Positions 27,646-39,271 are shown, numbered from the stretch's first letter. The stretch: 64,000 bases of DNA from Acidimicrobiia bacterium (GCA_026002935.1 BPGH01000002.1:62001-126000); one strand, 5' to 3'. Program-made: numbers and translations. The notes: a model not told the origin generated them from the sequence alone.

Positions 27646-28283
27646 ATGACCCAGCTCCTCGCCGCCCTCGGGATCGTCTTCGTGGCCGAGCTCGGCGACA
27701 AGACCCAGCTCGTCGCACTCGGGCCTCGGCGCGCGCCACCGGCTCGGGCCGGTGCTCGCGGGCGTCGCCCTCGCCTACGCCGCGACGACGCTCCTGTCGG
27801 TGGCCGCGGGCGGCCTGGCTCGGCGCGGCGCTGCCGCGAGCGCGCGCTCGGGATCGGCGGCGGCGTCCTGTTCCTCGCGTTCGCGCTGTGGACGCTGCGG
27901 CGACCCGGCGGCGGTCGCCGGCGAACCCGGCGAGGACGGCGGGCCCGCCGAGCCCACCGAGGGAGCGAGGACCGCGCGACCGCGGCCGCGTCCGCGCCCG
28001 CCGCGGCGCTCGACCGCCGCGCTGGTCGCGTCGCGTCGCGGGCGCGATGTTCGTCGCCGAGCTCGGCGACAAGACGATGCTCGCCACCGCGACCCTGGCG
28101 AGCCGCGCGAACCCGGTCATGCGTGTCGGATCGGCGCGGCCGCCGCGATCTTCCTCGCGGGTGCGGCCGGGGTCGTGCTCGGCCACCTGCTCGGCCGGCG
28201 GCTGCCCGAACGCGCGACCGCGAGGGCCGCGGCGGCGCTCTTCGCGGTCGTTCGGTGTCGCGTTCATCATGACGTCGTGGTGA
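27646..28283 (+). CDS. GDT1/TMEM165 (UPF0016) family cation transporter, several frameshifts
   Basis: The two hallmark E-x-G-D-K/R motifs are present: IVFVAELGDKTQLVALG near the start and MFVAELGDKTMLATATLASRANPV in the second half. Other conserved segments (LAYAATTLLSVAAGGL, GIGGGVLFLAFALW, AAAIFLAGAAGVVLGHLLGRRLPE, FGVAFIMTSW) lie in different frames, so about five single-base indels are needed to join them. No stop codon interrupts the segments. The family exchanges Mn2+/Ca2+ for H+. I favour assembly errors over true decay because neighbouring genes show the same pattern. Confidence 0.75.
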
Positions 28284-28346
28284 GCTCGACCGCCGCCGGA
28301 TCCCGCGGCGGACCGCGAACGGCGGGCCTCGCGTATCGTCGCGTGG

Positions 28347-28960
28347 ATGCGCACCGTCGAGGTGTTCGGTGACGTCGCCTGCCCGTTCACGTACGCCGGC
28401 CTGCGGCGGTTCGTGCAGGCGCTCGGAGCACCGGGCGGCACCCGTCGTCGTGCGGCTGCGGGCGTGGCCCCTCGAGTGGGTGAACGGGCGGCCGCTCGAC
28501 CCCGCGCACGTCGCCCGCGAGATCGAGGGCCTGCGGGCGTCGGTCGCGCCGCACCTGTTCACCGGATTCGACCCCGCGCGGTTCCCCACCACGTCGATCC
28601 CGGCCTTCGGCCTCGTCGCCGCCGCGTACGACCGCGACGACGCGACGGGCCTCGCGGTCGCGCTGGCGGTGCGCACCGCACTGTTCGAGGAGGGCGCGGA
28701 CGTCGCCGACCCGGAGGTCCTGCGGTCGATCGGCGCACCCCACGGCGTCGCACCGCTCGACGCCGCCGCGGCCGAGGCCCGCACCCGCGCCGACTGGGAG
28801 GAGGGCCGACGGCGCGGCGTCGTCGGTTCGCCGCACTACTTCGTCGGTGGCCGCGGCTTCTTCTGCCCGGGGCTGCGGATCGCGCAGCACGACGGGCGCT
28901 TCGACGTCGCGCCCGACGAGCAGGCGGCCGACGCGCTTCCTCGCCGAGGTCCTCGGGTGA
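28347..28960 (+). CDS. DsbA/thioredoxin-fold family protein, two frameshifts
   Basis: Starts MRTVEVFGDVACPFTYAGLRRFV; CPFT occupies the CxxC position of the DsbA/FrnE-like fold, so only one Cys remains. The middle part (WPLEWVNGRPLDP, TGFDPARFPTTSIPAFGL, GVVGSPHYFVGGRGFFCPGL) fits the DsbA-like oxidoreductase/isomerase family. Frame changes are needed near 28430 and 28930, ending FLAEVLG-stop. The stop overlaps the next gene's GTG (GTGA). Redox activity is doubtful with one Cys; glutathione-isomerase-like function is possible. Confidence 0.7.
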
Positions 28961-30173
28961 CGGTCACCGACCCCGACACGCTGAAGCAGCGTCGTCGAGT
29001 CCTACGTCGACGGCATCGCCGTCGAGCTCGTCGCCGCGTCCCGCGACATCCACGCCCGGCCCGAGCTCGCGTACGAGGAGCGCTACGCGTGCGCCCGGCT
29101 CGCGGACCTGATCGAGGCGCACGGCGTCCCCGTCGAGCGCGGCGCGTACGGCGTCGAGACCGCGTTCGTCGCCCGCGCGGGCACCCGCGGGCCGAACGTG
29201 ATCGTGTGCTGCGAGTACGACGCGCTGCCCGGCATCGGCCACGGTTGCGGCCACAACGTGATCGGCACGGCCGGCGCCGGCGCGGGGCTCGCGCTCGCGG
29301 CGCTCGCGGAGGAGGCCGGAGGCCGCGTCACGATCCTCGGCACCCCGGCCGAGGAGCAGGGCGGCGGGGGCAAGAAGCGGCTCCTCGCGGCCGGGGCGTT
29401 CGCCGACGGCGACGTCGCGATGATGGTGCACCCCGAGCCGGGCGACGTCGAGTACGTGCCCTACCTCGCGAACGAGCAGCTCTACGTCGCGATGCACGGG
29501 AAGGCCGCGCACGCCAGCTCCACGCCGTGGGCGGGCGTCAACGCGCTCGACGCCCTCGTGCTCGGCTACATGGCCGTCGCGGCGCTGCGCCAGCACCTCC
29601 GCGACGACGAGAAGGTGCACGGGATCATCCTCGACGGCGGCAAGGCCGACAACATCGTGCCCGACCACGCGTCGGCGCGCTTTCGCGTGCGGGCGCGGAC
29701 CAAGGAGCGGCTCGAGCCGCTGAAGGCGCGGGTCCTCGCCTGCTTCGAGGGCGCGGCGGCGCAGACCGGCGCCCGGCTCGAGCACCGCTGGCTGGGGGGT
29801 TACGCCGACATGCGGTCGAACCGCACGCTCGCCGCCGCCTACCGGCGCAACGGCGAGCGGCTCGGCCGCACGTTCGTCGACCCGTCGCTGATCCCCGCGT
29901 CGATCGCCGGCAGCACCGACATGGGCGACGTCTCGTACGCGCTGCCGTCGATCCACCCGGTGATCGGCATGGTCCCCCTCGGGGTCGTCGGCCACACCGA
30001 GGAGTTCGCCCGGTGGGCGGGTTCGGAGGCGGGCGACCGTTGCGTGATCGACGGCGCGAAGGCCCTCGCGATGACCGGCGTCGACGTCTGGACCCGTCCC
30101 GACCTCCTCGCCGAGGTCAGGGCCGAGTTCGCCACGACCGCGACGCAGCGGCGAGCCGGGCGCGCCGGCCTGA
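28957..30173 (+). CDS. M20-family metallopeptidase/amidohydrolase, frameshifted near N-terminus
   Basis: An aminoacylase/carboxypeptidase-like enzyme. DIHARPELAYEE, CCEYDALPGIGHGCGHNVIG, ILGTPAEEQGGGGKKRLL, HGKAAHASSTPWAGVNALDA and GSTDMGDVSYALPSIHP match the M20D layout with the metal ligands His, Asp, Glu, His. MTVTDPDTLKQ joins SVVESYVDGIAVEL only after an indel near 28988; another indel near the end is needed to reach the TGA at 30171. GTG 28957 overlaps the previous stop. Cleaves an amide bond of a small substrate. Confidence 0.83.
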
Positions 30174-30213
30174 GCCGCCGCGCCGGCCCGCCGCGCCGCA
30201 CCGCGCCCGCCGT

Positions 30214-33052
30214 CTCAGGCGGGGTGCGGTGCGGGGACGACGTGCTCGGCGAGGAAGCGCACGACGCGCGGGCGGCTCGAGCGGGCGGGCGAGCAGGAAC
30301 CCCTGCCCGCTGTCGCAGTCGGCGTGCCGCAGCCGGGCGAACTGGCGCAGCTCCTCGATGCCCTCGGCGACCGTCTCGAGGCCCATCGTCTTGCCGAGCT
30401 GCAACAGCGCGTCGATCACCGGCGTCGCGCCGTCGGCGTCCTCCAGCATCTCGCGCACGAACGACCGGTCGATCTTGAGCAGGTCGATCGGGAGCTGCTG
30501 CAGCACCGACAGCGACGACCAGCCGGTGCCGAAGTCGTCGATCGCGACCCGCACGCCGAGCGCCTTCAGCGACGACAGGCGGGCGCTCGCCGCGGCCACG
30601 TCGCGCATGACGGCCGTCTCGGTGACCTCGAGCACGAGCCGTGGTCGGGTCGAGCCCCGTGGCGTCCAGCACGGCGCGCACGTCGTGGGCGAACGACTCC
30701 GAGTCGAGCTGCACCGCGCGACACGTTCACCGAGACGTCGAGCGGGTAGCCCTGCGCGTGCCAGGTCTGCATCTGGCGGCACGCCTCGCGCAGCACCCAG
30801 CGGCCGACGTCGACGATCTGCCCGTTGCGCTCGAGGATCGGGATGTAGTGCTCGGGGTCCACGACGCCGCGCTCGGGATGGTGCCACCGCAGCAGGGCCT
30901 CGAGCCCGGTGACGGCGCCGGTGCGCAGGTCGAAGATCGGCTGGTAGACCAGCGCGTACTGCTCGCGCTCGAGCGCGATGCGGACGTCGAACTCGAGGGA
31001 GCGGCGCTGCTGGGCGACCGCCTGCATCGCCGGCTCGAACACGACGTAGCGGTCCTTGCCGGCGGCCTTCGCCTCGTAGAGGGCGACGTCGGCGTCGCGC
31101 AGCAGGTCGTTCGGGTTGTCGCGCAGGCCGTGGGCGATCCCGATGCTGGCGGTGACCCGCACCTCCTTGCCGCCCGCCAGCCGCAGCACGAACGGCTCGC
31201 GCAGCGCGGCGAGGATTCGGTGGGCGACGAGCTCGGCGCCGCCGTCGAGCGTGCTGTCCTCGACCAGCACGACGAACTCGTCGCCGCCGAGGCGGCCGAG
31301 CGTGTCGCTCTCCCGCAGGATGGCCGAGAGCCGCGCCGGCGACGGAACGCAGCAGCTCGTCGCCGACGTCGTGGCCGAACCCGTCGTTGACGTCCTTGAA
31401 GCCGTCGAGGTCGACGAACAGCGCCGCGCAGCGGGACCCGGCGCGGCGGCTGCGCGCGAGGAGTCTGCTCGACCCGGTCGTAGATCAGCCCGCGGTTCGG
31501 CAGGTCGGTGAGCGGGTCGTGCAACGCCTGGTGGCGCACCTGGTCGAGCAGGCGGGCGTTGCGCACGGCGGTCGCGGCCTGGGCGGCGAGCCCGCGGAGG
31601 CGCTCGCGCAGGTCGGGGTCGCGGCGCAGCCGCTCGGGCCGGTCGAGCACGTCGGCCACGACGAACCCCGCGACCTCGTCGTCGACGACACGGGCACCGT
31701 CGCGAAGAGCTGCGATCCGGTGCGCTCCATGATCCGCTCGAGGACACCCGTCACCGACGTGTAGTCGGTGCCCAGGAACATCACGTCGTCGGGCAGCACC
31801 GGCGGCACCGGCAGGTCCAGTCGAACGCAGCCACGCCGACACGTCGTCGGGGTAGCCCCAGGTCGACACGATGTGCCCGACGGGCGCGCCCGGGCTCGCG
31901 CAGCACGACGAGCGACCGGTCGCAGCCGGTCACCACCGGGATGGCGCGGGCGAGCGTCGCGGCCATCTCGTCGGTCGCGACGACGGTCGCGAGCGCGGTG
32001 GACAGCTCGAGCAGCACCCGTGCGGTCGACGCCTGCCGACGCGCCTCCTCGAGCGCCGTCGCGGAGTCGAGCGCGGCCGCGGCGAGCCGGCCGTAGTCCT
32101 CGAGCACGGCGCGGTGGAAGCGGAAGAACCGCCCGCCGGGTTGATCGCGGCGAGCCGGCCGTGGTGGGTGTGCCGCGACCGCACGTCCACGACGAGCCAG
32201 GTGTCGTCGGTGGCGTCGCCCGACCCGAGCGCACTGCGCGACCCGCTCGGCCTCCTCGTCGGACAGGCCCTGCGCGTACACGGTGCGGCCCGCGCGTGCC
32301 GCTCGTCGAGCGCGAGGACGAAGCACGGCGCGTTGACGGTGCGGGCGGCCGATTCGACGATGCGCTCGAGCACCGGCTGGAGCGGGTCGCCCGACACGAG
32401 GTCGCCGACCGTCGACTGCAGCGCGGCGAGCTGCGCCTCGAGCACCGCCACCTTCGCCTTGTGGAACTCGGGGCTCGCGTCGGTCGTCTCGTCCCACCAC
32501 ACGCGGTAACGGCAGCGGGCGTCGCCGCGGCCGACGCACTCCTCCTCGACCACCTTGCCGATGAGGCCGAAGACGCGCGGGATGCTGGCGAACAGCCCGC
32601 GCGTGAACGCGCAGTACTCGGGGAAGGTCTCGAAGCCGCCCCGCAACGTCGGTTCGAGGAGCCACTCGCCCGGCCGGACCTGCTCGCCCACGACGTGGCT
32701 GATCGGGATGATGCTCGCCCCGCCGGCCTCGAGGATCTCGTCGAAGAGCGCGTCGGGCGTGCCGAGCGCCATCACGAGCGCGTGGACGTCGGGCAGCGTC
32801 GGCGTCGCGACCGACTCGGGCGCCATGGCCGCGAGCGGCTCGACGCCGCCGAGCACGTCGGCCGCCGCCTCCAGCAGCGCGCGGAACTGCTCGTAGCTGC
32901 TCCAGCCGCCCGGGTCGCACAGCTCGTCGACGCGGGCGCGTCTCCCCGGCACGCGCCAGCACCTCGTCGAGCACGCCGGCCGCGGCGAGCGGGCGCACGG
33001 CCATGTCGACGATCGCGCCGGCGAAGTGGCGGCCGGGTGTGACTGTCTCCAC
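30214..33052 (-). CDS. GGDEF-EAL cyclic-di-GMP regulator with N-terminal sensor domains, many frameshifts
   Basis: The pieces on the minus strand join into one protein of about 940 residues: METVTPGRHFAGAIVD... with a Cys-rich VGRGDARCRYRVWWDE segment (V4R-like sensor, tentative), a GAF-like middle (TARVLLELSTALATVVATDEM), then LTDLPNRGLIYDRV and RLGGDEFVVLVED (diguanylate cyclase), then GLEALLRWHHPERG and AIDDFGTGWSSLSVLQ (EAL phosphodiesterase). GGDEF and EAL motifs are both intact, so either activity is possible. About ten single-base frame changes are needed; I believe these are sequence errors. It would sense a signal and set c-di-GMP level. Confidence 0.8.
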
Positions 33053-33130
33053 GTCGAAGGGATCGGACGCTCCGTCGTGGGAGTGGAGCCCGAATCCGCC
33101 GGCCGGCCGATCTGCCCCGTTCCGCCCGGC

Positions 33131-34098
33131 TCAGGCGGGCGGCGCCGGGTCCGGCGTCCGCTCGTCGGCGTGGGCCAGCGCCGGGCTGCGGGCCATCCCC
33201 CACAGCGCGCCCACCACCACGGCGGCCCCGACGACCTCGACCGGGCCGAGCCGCTCCCCGAAGCACACCCAGGCGAGCGCGGCGACGAGCAGCGGCTCGG
33301 CGAGCAGCAGCGGCGCCGACAGCGAGGCGGGGACGTACCGGTGGGCCCAGACCACGAGCAGGTGCGCGGCGGTGCCGGCGACCATCGTCGCCGCGGCGTA
33401 GCCCACGGCGGCCGGCGGGAGGTCGAGGCCGCCCGACGCGGCCCAGGCGACCGGCGTCGTGAGCGCCGCGGCGGCCGCGAGCACCCAGAACATGAACACG
33501 AACGGGTCGACGGCGTAGCGGTCGCGCAGCACGCGCCCGTACACGTACCACCCGACGTTGAGGAACAGGCTCGCGACCGCGAGCAGCTCCCCCGACAGGC
33601 TCCACGAGCCGCTGCCCGCTCGCGCTGAGCGCGACGAGCGCGGTACCGCCGACCGCGACGAGCGCGCGCACGACGTGCGAGCGCGTCGCCCGCTCGCCGA
33701 GGAACGACACGCCGATCGCGATGACGAGCACCGGCTGCAGCGCGCCGATCAGCGTCACGTCGAGCAGCCGCGTCCGGTTGACCGCGGCGAACGCGGTGAC
33801 GGCCCCCGAGGCGAAGAAGAACCCGGCGCCCCCGACGACCAGCGCCCAGCGCACGCAGCGGCATGCCCGGGCGCGCGCGTCACCACCACCGCGCCTCGGC
33901 GGGCGCGCACGGCCGATGACGAGCGCGAGCGGGGGCAGGGCCAGCCACAGGCGGTGCGTCGTGAACACGAGCGCGTCGGCGTGGGCGGCGCGCACGAAGA
34001 TCGCGGTCGTCGACCACAGGGCCACCGCCGCCCAGACGGCCGCGACCGCGCGCGCGGCCGACGGGGGCGCGGCGCAGCACGACGGGGACGGCGGTCAC
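33131..34098 (-). CDS. EamA/DMT-family transporter, frameshifted
   Basis: A ten-helix drug/metabolite exporter type protein. Segments ALWSTTAIFVRAAHADALVFTTHRLWLAL, RWALVVGGAGFFFASGAVTAFAAVNRT, ATMVAGTAAHLLVVWAHRYVP and LLAEPLLVAALAWVCFGERLGPVEVVGAAVVVGAL are hydrophobic and match the two EamA repeats. Two or three indels (around 34050, 33880 and 33610) separate the frames. GTG 34098 gives MTAVPVVLR. Substrate unknown. Confidence 0.78.
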
Positions 34099-34154
34099 CC
34101 GCCGAAGCTACCGGGCGCCGGGCTGCGACCTCCGCGGAATTCCCGCCCGCGGGC

Positions 34155-34500
34155 TCAGCGGCGCTTGCGCCGCTTGCGGAACATCCCCTTGCGGGTACGC
34201 CTCGCCTCCTCCTGCGCGAAGCGGATCCCGGCCTGGTTGACGATCTCCTCCGCCTCGTCGAGGAGCGCGGCGACGTCGTCGGGCGCGGCCGACACCGGGG
34301 CGGGCGGCGGGCCGGCCGGCTCGTGCGCGGCGGCGAGCGACCCGTACTGCCACCCGACGTCGATCATGCGCCGCTCGTACCCGGGGCACTGCTGCGGGGC
34401 AGTTCCACGGCGCCTCGGGCGCGAGGTCGATGCGGCACTTGCGCACCACGTCGCCCGACGGGTACGTGCGGCTCTCGTAGTGCTTGCAGTCGGTGCGCAT
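34155..34500 (-). CDS. Hypothetical Cys-containing protein, one frameshift
   Basis: Begins MRTDCKHYESRTYPSGDVVRKCRIDLAPEAPWNC, continues after a one-base shift near 34395 as CPGYERRMIDVGWQYGSLAAAHEP, and ends with the basic tail RRTRKGMFRKRRKRR. The spaced cysteines (DCKH, RKC, NC-CPGY) suggest a small metal-binding site. I do not recognise a named family. It lies between the EamA transporter and the META lipoprotein on the same strand. Confidence 0.6.
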
Positions 34501-34572
34501 CGCCACGGCGCCAGTCTCGCGGATCGCCGGGAGCGGCCGGGCGCGGCCGGGCGGGGGCCGGGCGCGGCCCGG

Positions 34573-35407
34573 TCAGCGGGCGGTGAACGAGAAGCCGCGG
34601 CCGTCGGCGGCGGTGAGCGTGAGGCGCGTCGCCGTCGACCGATGCGGCGACCTCGCCCCGCAGCACGCACGAGCCCGAGGTCGTCGCACCCGGCGAGCGT
34701 GGCCCGCAGCGTCCCGAACGTCACCGTCGCGCCGGCGACCTCCACCGGCCCGGAGAACGAGTTGCACGTGTCGAAGCCCCGGACCTCGGTGCCGGTCAGC
34801 TCGATCCAGGCCTCGGTCCCGGGCGGGACGGACGCCGCGGTCCCGTCGGGGCCGCCCTCGAACACGGTGTCGACCACCCAGCGCGTGCCGGTGAGGGGCC
34901 GGTCGGGCCGCGCGACCTCGCGGTCGAGCAGCTCCAGCGTGACCGCGCCGGCGGTGAGCGTGAGGGTGTCGCCGTCGAGGGACAGCGACGGCCGGGCCGT
35001 CAGCAGCCCGACGAGCCACTCGTCCTGGGCCATCCGGTCCTCGTCGCACCCCATCTCGGTGCCCCCCATCGGCCCGACGACGAGCACGTCGCCGTCGAGC
35101 GACCACTCGCCCGACAGGGAGTTGCAGCCGGCGTGCGCGCCGAGCGTGCCGTCGTCGCCGAAGGACAGCACGACCTCGGTGCCGGCGACGAGCTCGTGGC
35201 CGCGCACCGCCACCGAGACGAACTCGCGGCCCGCGACCGCGGCGGCCCGTCGCCGCCCCCCGGCGCGCCGTCGCCGGGCGTCCCCGGCCGAGGCGCCGTC
35301 GCCGCCGCACGCGCCGGGCACGAGCGACGCGGCCAGGAGGAGCACGAGCGACCCGCGGCCTCACGGCCCGTTCGACGCCGCGACGCCGCCGGGCGGTTCC
35401 CGCTCAC
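34573..35407 (-). CDS. META-domain lipoprotein (HslJ-like), two domains, frameshifted
   Basis: An exported lipoprotein: LVLLLAASLVPGACGGDG is a signal peptide with lipobox PGAC. Two META-type units follow: VVLSFGDDGTLGAHAGCNSLSGEWSLDGD ... GPMGGTEMGCDEDRMAQDEWLVGLL, and GTRWVVDTVFEGGPDG ... VRGFDTCNSFSGPVEVAGATVTF. Cys pairs in each (GCN/GCDE) are typical. A GTG at 35407 overlaps the upstream stop (GTGA); an indel near 35365 and one near 34640 are needed. META proteins are linked to envelope stress; the role here is unknown. Confidence 0.78.
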
Positions 35408-35961
35408 CCGAGCCAGTCGGCCGCGTGCTCGAGCAGGTAGCGGCTCACCGCCAGGCACCGCTCCAGCGTCTCGCACGGCACCTCCTCGCCGCGGCGGATG
35501 CCGAGCAGCGACACCCGCTGGTGGGCGACGATGCGCAGGGTGCGCTCGGGCGCGTCGGTGGCGGACGGGAACGAGTCGGTCGCCGACACCTCGAGCGGCA
35601 GGTCGGGGCCGCCGACGCCCGCGAGCTCGGTGGCGAGCACCAACAGGTCCGGCCCGCGCGGCAGCGGCGGCAGCGCCCACGTGAAGCTGAGCGGGAAGTG
35701 GAACGTGTCCTCCGGCTCCTCGTCCTCGCCGAGGCCGACCACCGCGTCCTCGAAGCCGAGCAGGACGCGCGGGTCGATCTCCAGCGAGAGGTACAGGTCG
35801 ACCGGGCCCTCGCAGCCCTCCTCGGGGTGCAGGTCGACCTCCCAGGTCTGGCGCAGGGAGTAGCTCTCCACGAAGTGGCGTTCGTCGTGGACGTGGAAGC
35901 CGTGCTCGACCGCGTGGTCCTTCAGGTCGGCCACGAAGCCGGCGACGTCGAGGACCGCCAC
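35404..35961 (-). CDS. Conserved hypothetical protein, 185 residues, intact
   Basis: An intact acidic cytoplasmic protein: MAVLDVAGFVADLKDHAVEHGFHVHDERHFVESYSLRQTWEVDLHPEEG. No signal peptide, membrane segment or catalytic motif that I recognise. It is notable as an unbroken frame inside the indel-rich region. It overlaps the META lipoprotein start (GTGA) and starts one base after the esterase stop, so all three are one operon. Confidence 0.7.
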   Translation of the reverse strand: MAVLDVAGFVADLKDHAVEHGFHVHDERHFVESYSLRQTWEVDLHPEEGCEGPVDLYLSLEIDPRVLLGFEDAVVGLGEDEEPEDTFHFPLSFTWALPPLPRGPDLLVLATELAGVGGPDLPLEVSATDSFPSATDAPERTLRIVAHQRVSLLGIRRGEEVPCETLERCLAVSRYLLEHAADWLG

Positions 35962-35962
35962 G

Positions 35963-36890
35963 TCAGCCGACCGCGCGCCGGATCGCGGCCGCGACCTGCT
36001 CGTGTGCGACCCGGGCGTCGTCGAGCAGCGCGGGCAGCGAGAAGAACGGATGGACCATCCCTTCGTAACGCCGGAGCTCGACCGGCACCCCCGCGGCCTG
36101 CAGGCGCGCGGCGTACGCCTCGCCCTCGTCGCGCAGCGGGTCGTGCTCGGCGGTGATCACGAGCGCGGGCGCGACCCCCGCGACGTCGGGGGCGCGCAGC
36201 GGCGCGATGCGCCAGTCGGACGGGTCGGCACCGCCCGCGCGTGTAGCAGTCGAGGAACCACCGCATCTGCGCCGCCTCGAGCACGTGGCCCTGCGCGTTC
36301 TGCGCGTACGACACCGTGTCGAAGGCCGTGTCGGTCACCGGGTACACGAGCACCTGCAACGCGAGGCGCGGACCGCCGCGGTCGCGGGCGAGCAGCGCGC
36401 ACACCGCCGCGAGGTTGCCGCCCGCGCTGTCGCCCATCACGACCAGGCGCGAGCCGTCGGCCCCGAGGTCGCCGGCGTTGCGTGCCACCCACTCCAACGC
36501 GTGCCAGCAGTCGTCGAGCGGCGCGGGGAACGGGTGCTCGGGCGCGAGGCGGTACCCGACCGAGACGACGACCGCGCCCGACGCCGCCGCCACGGCCCGC
36601 GCCGTCGGGTCGTACACGTCGACGTCGGCGAGCGTCCAGCCGCCGCCGTGGAAGAACACGACGACCGGCAGGTCCGCCCGTCCGGACGGCCGGTACACGC
36701 GCACCGGCACGCCGGCGGCGTCGCGGTCCTCGACCGAGTGCACCGACGCGGGGGTGCCCGCGCCGGCCGCGAAGAGCGCCGCGAGCCCGTCGCGGGCCTG
36801 CTGGAGCGTCTCGTCGGACGGCGGCGGCGCGTCCGCGGTGGCCGCGTGCACGAGGTCGCACAGCGCCCGGGCCTGCGGGTGCAGGGTCAT
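35963..36890 (-). CDS. HSL-family alpha/beta hydrolase (esterase), one frameshift
   Basis: Hormone-sensitive-lipase-type carboxylesterase. VVVFFHGGGWTLADVDVY is the HGGG oxyanion motif, [14 protein letters not shown] the GDSAG nucleophile, DPLRDEGEAYA the Asp and GMVHPFFSLPALL the catalytic His. An extra base near 36240 separates RWFLDCYTR from the last third of the protein. ATG 36890 overlaps the stop of the second esterase (ATGA). Together they are a tandem pair of related esterases. Confidence 0.88.
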
Positions 36891-37827
36891 CGCCCGTCCG
36901 GTCCCAGCGCGCGGGCGAGGAACGCGACGACCCGCTCCCACGGCTCGCGTCCCGGCTCGACGATCGGGTGCAGCCCGAAGAACCCGTGGAAGAGCCCCTC
37001 GCCGCGCACGATCTCCGTGTCGACGCCGGCCGCGCGCAGGCGCGCGCCGTACGCCTCGCCCTGGTCGCGCAGCGGGTCGTACTCCGCCGTCACGACGATC
37101 GCCGGCGCGACACCCGACAGGTCGGGCGCCCGCAAGCGGCGAGACGCGCCAGTCGTCGGCGTCGGCGGGGGTCGCGGAGGTAGTGCCCGAAGAACCAGCG
37201 CATGTGCTCCCGTTCGAGGAAGTAGCCGGTGGCGTTCTCGTGCATCGACGGGCTGTCGAACTCGTGGTCGGTCACCGGGTACACGAGCACCTGGGCGCGC
37301 GGGGGCGGGTCGCCGGCGTCACGCCGCGTCAACGCGACCACGGCCGCCAGGTTGCCGCCCGCGCTGTCGCCCCCCACCGCGACCCGGCCCGGGTCGCCCC
37401 CCACCTCGGCGGCGTTCGCGGCGACCCACCCGTACGCGGCGACGCAGTCCTCGACGGCGGCCGGGAACGGGTGCTCGGGCGCGAGGCGGTAGTCGACCGA
37501 CACCACGACGCACCCGGCGTCGTCGCACAGCAACCGGCAGAGGTGGTCGTGCGAGTCGAGACCGCCGATCACCCAGCCGCCCCCGTGGAACCACACGACG
37601 ACGGGCAGGCCGGCCGCCTCCGAGGGCCGGTAGACGCGCACCGGGATCGCGCCCGCCGGACCGGGCACCGTGCGGTCGTACACCTCGTGCACGGCGTGCG
37701 GCTCGAACCAACCGGCGCGCTGCGCGGTGAGTGCGCGCGCCTGCTCGGGGGTGGCGTCGGGCCCGATCCCCAGCCCGGCGTCGTTGAGGAAGTCGACGAT
37801 CACCTGCGCCGACGGGTGCAACGGCAT
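36887..37827 (-). CDS. HSL-family alpha/beta hydrolase (esterase), frameshifted
   Basis: Second esterase of the tandem pair. [52 protein letters not shown] and [14 protein letters not shown] give the same catalytic set as its neighbour, and the N-terminus [18 protein letters not shown] aligns with it. Frame changes near 37135-37175 are needed. The similarity to the next gene suggests local duplication. Substrates are probably short-chain or terpenoid esters. Confidence 0.86.
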
Positions 37828-37849
37828 CGGGTCCTCCCCTCCGGTCCCT

Positions 37850-38537
37850 TCAGTGCGGTCGTGCGTCCGGTCCACCACGGCGTCGAGGGCGGCGGCGAGC
37901 GCGCGGAACGCCCGCCCGCGGTGCGACAGGGAATGCTTCTCGGACGGGGCCATCTCCGCAAACGTCCGGCCGTCGCCCTCGACCGGCACGAAGACCGGGT
38001 CGTAGCCGAAGCCGCCCGTGCCCCGCGGCGCGGCCGCGATCTCGCCCTCGACCTCGCCCCGCACCGCGATCTCCCGCCCGTCGGGCCAGCGCGCGACCGC
38101 CACGGTCGCGAAGCGCGCCGCGCGCCGGGCTCGCGCCGCGCAGCTCGCCGAGCAGCTTGGCGACGTTCTCGTTCGTAGGTCGCCCGCTCGCCGGCGTACC
38201 GGGCCGAACGCACGCCGGGCGCGCCGCCGAGCGCGTCGACCTCGAGCCCGTGTCGTCGGCGACGGCGAGCATCCCGAACGCCCGCGCGAACGCGCCCGGC
38301 CTTGAGCCGGGCGTTCCCCTCGAGGCTGTCCGCGGTCTCGGCCACCTCCGGCACCGACGGCAGCGGGCCCAGCCGCTCGACCGTCGCGGCGATGCGGTCG
38401 GGGACGTCGACCAGGTACCCGTTGTCGGCGGCGTAGGCGGCGAGCGGCACGCCGGCACGCTCGACGAGCACCTCGACGATCTCGCGCGCCTTGTCGGCGT
38501 TGCCGGTCGCGAGCACGAAGGGCACCGGCGGCGTCAT
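37850..38537 (-). CDS. rdgB: RdgB/HAM1 dITP/XTP pyrophosphatase, frameshifted
   Basis: House-cleaning nucleotide pyrophosphatase. [15 protein letters not shown] is the N-terminal TGNxxK motif, [31 protein letters not shown] the middle, and [24 protein letters not shown] with [10 protein letters not shown] the C-terminal signature. At least three indels (near 38120, 38180, 38250) interrupt the frame. Start ATG overlaps the rph stop (ATGA). The order rph-rdgB is the same as in Mycobacterium (RphA-RdgB). Confidence 0.88.
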
Positions 38538-39271
38538 CGCGGCGCGGGCGGCTCGGACACCATCTCCTGTTGCGCCGCGACGATCTCCGCGATCCCGGCC
38601 TCCGCGAGGCCCAGCATCGCGTCGAGGTCGCCGCGGGTGAACGCGAGCCCCTCGGCGGTGCCCTGCACCTCGACGAAGCGGCCCGACGCGGTCATCACGA
38701 CGTTCATGTCGACCTCGGCGCGCACGTCCTCGGCGTACTCGAGGTCGAGCACGGCGACGCCGCCGACGACGCCGACCGACACGGCCGCGCACGCCTCCAG
38801 CACCGGGTGCTGCGCGACGAGCCCCTGCCGACCAGCGCGTGCACGCGTCGTGCAGGGCGATCCAGCCGCCGCAGATCGACGCGGTGCGCGTGCCGCCGTC
38901 GGCCTGCAGCACGTCGCAGTCGACCGTGATCTGCACGTCGGGGAGCCGCCGCAGGTCGGTGACCGCGCGCAGGCTGCGGCCGATGAGGCGCTGGATCTCC
39001 TGGGTGCGCCCCGACTGGCGCCCCTTCGCGGCCTCCCGGCTCGACGCGCTCGGGCGAGCGAGCCCGGCAGCATCGAGTACTCGGCGGTCACCCAGCCGCG
39101 CCCGCTCCCCTTCAGCCACGGCGGGACCCGGTCCGCGACCGACGCGGTGCACAGCACGCGCGTGCGCCCGAAGTCGACGAGCACCGAGCCCATCGCCATC
39201 TCCGTGTAGTCACGCGTGAACGTGACGGTGCGCAGCTCGTCGGGGGCGCGCCCCGATGGGCGTGCGGTCAT
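38534..39271 (-). CDS. rph: Ribonuclease PH, frameshifted
   Basis: 3'-to-5' phosphorolytic exoribonuclease that trims tRNA 3' ends. [100 protein letters not shown] and [19 protein letters not shown] are all diagnostic. Frame changes near 39055 and 38830 are required. Located between the Rv1339-type MBL gene and rdgB as in mycobacteria. Since this is a conserved housekeeping gene, the breaks are likely sequence errors. Confidence 0.92.
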   Translation of the reverse strand: MTARPSGRAPDELRTVTFTRDYTEMAMGSVLVDFGRTRVLCTASVADRVPPWLKGSGRGWVTAEYSMLPGSLARARRAGRPRRGASRGAPRRSSASSAAACARSPTCGGSPTCRSRSTATCCRPTAARAPRRSAAAGSPCTTRARAGRQGLVAQHPVLEACAAVSVGVVGGVAVLDLEYAEDVRAEVDMNVVMTASGRFVEVQGTAEGLAFTRGDLDAMLGLAEAGIAEIVAAQQEMVSEPPAPR

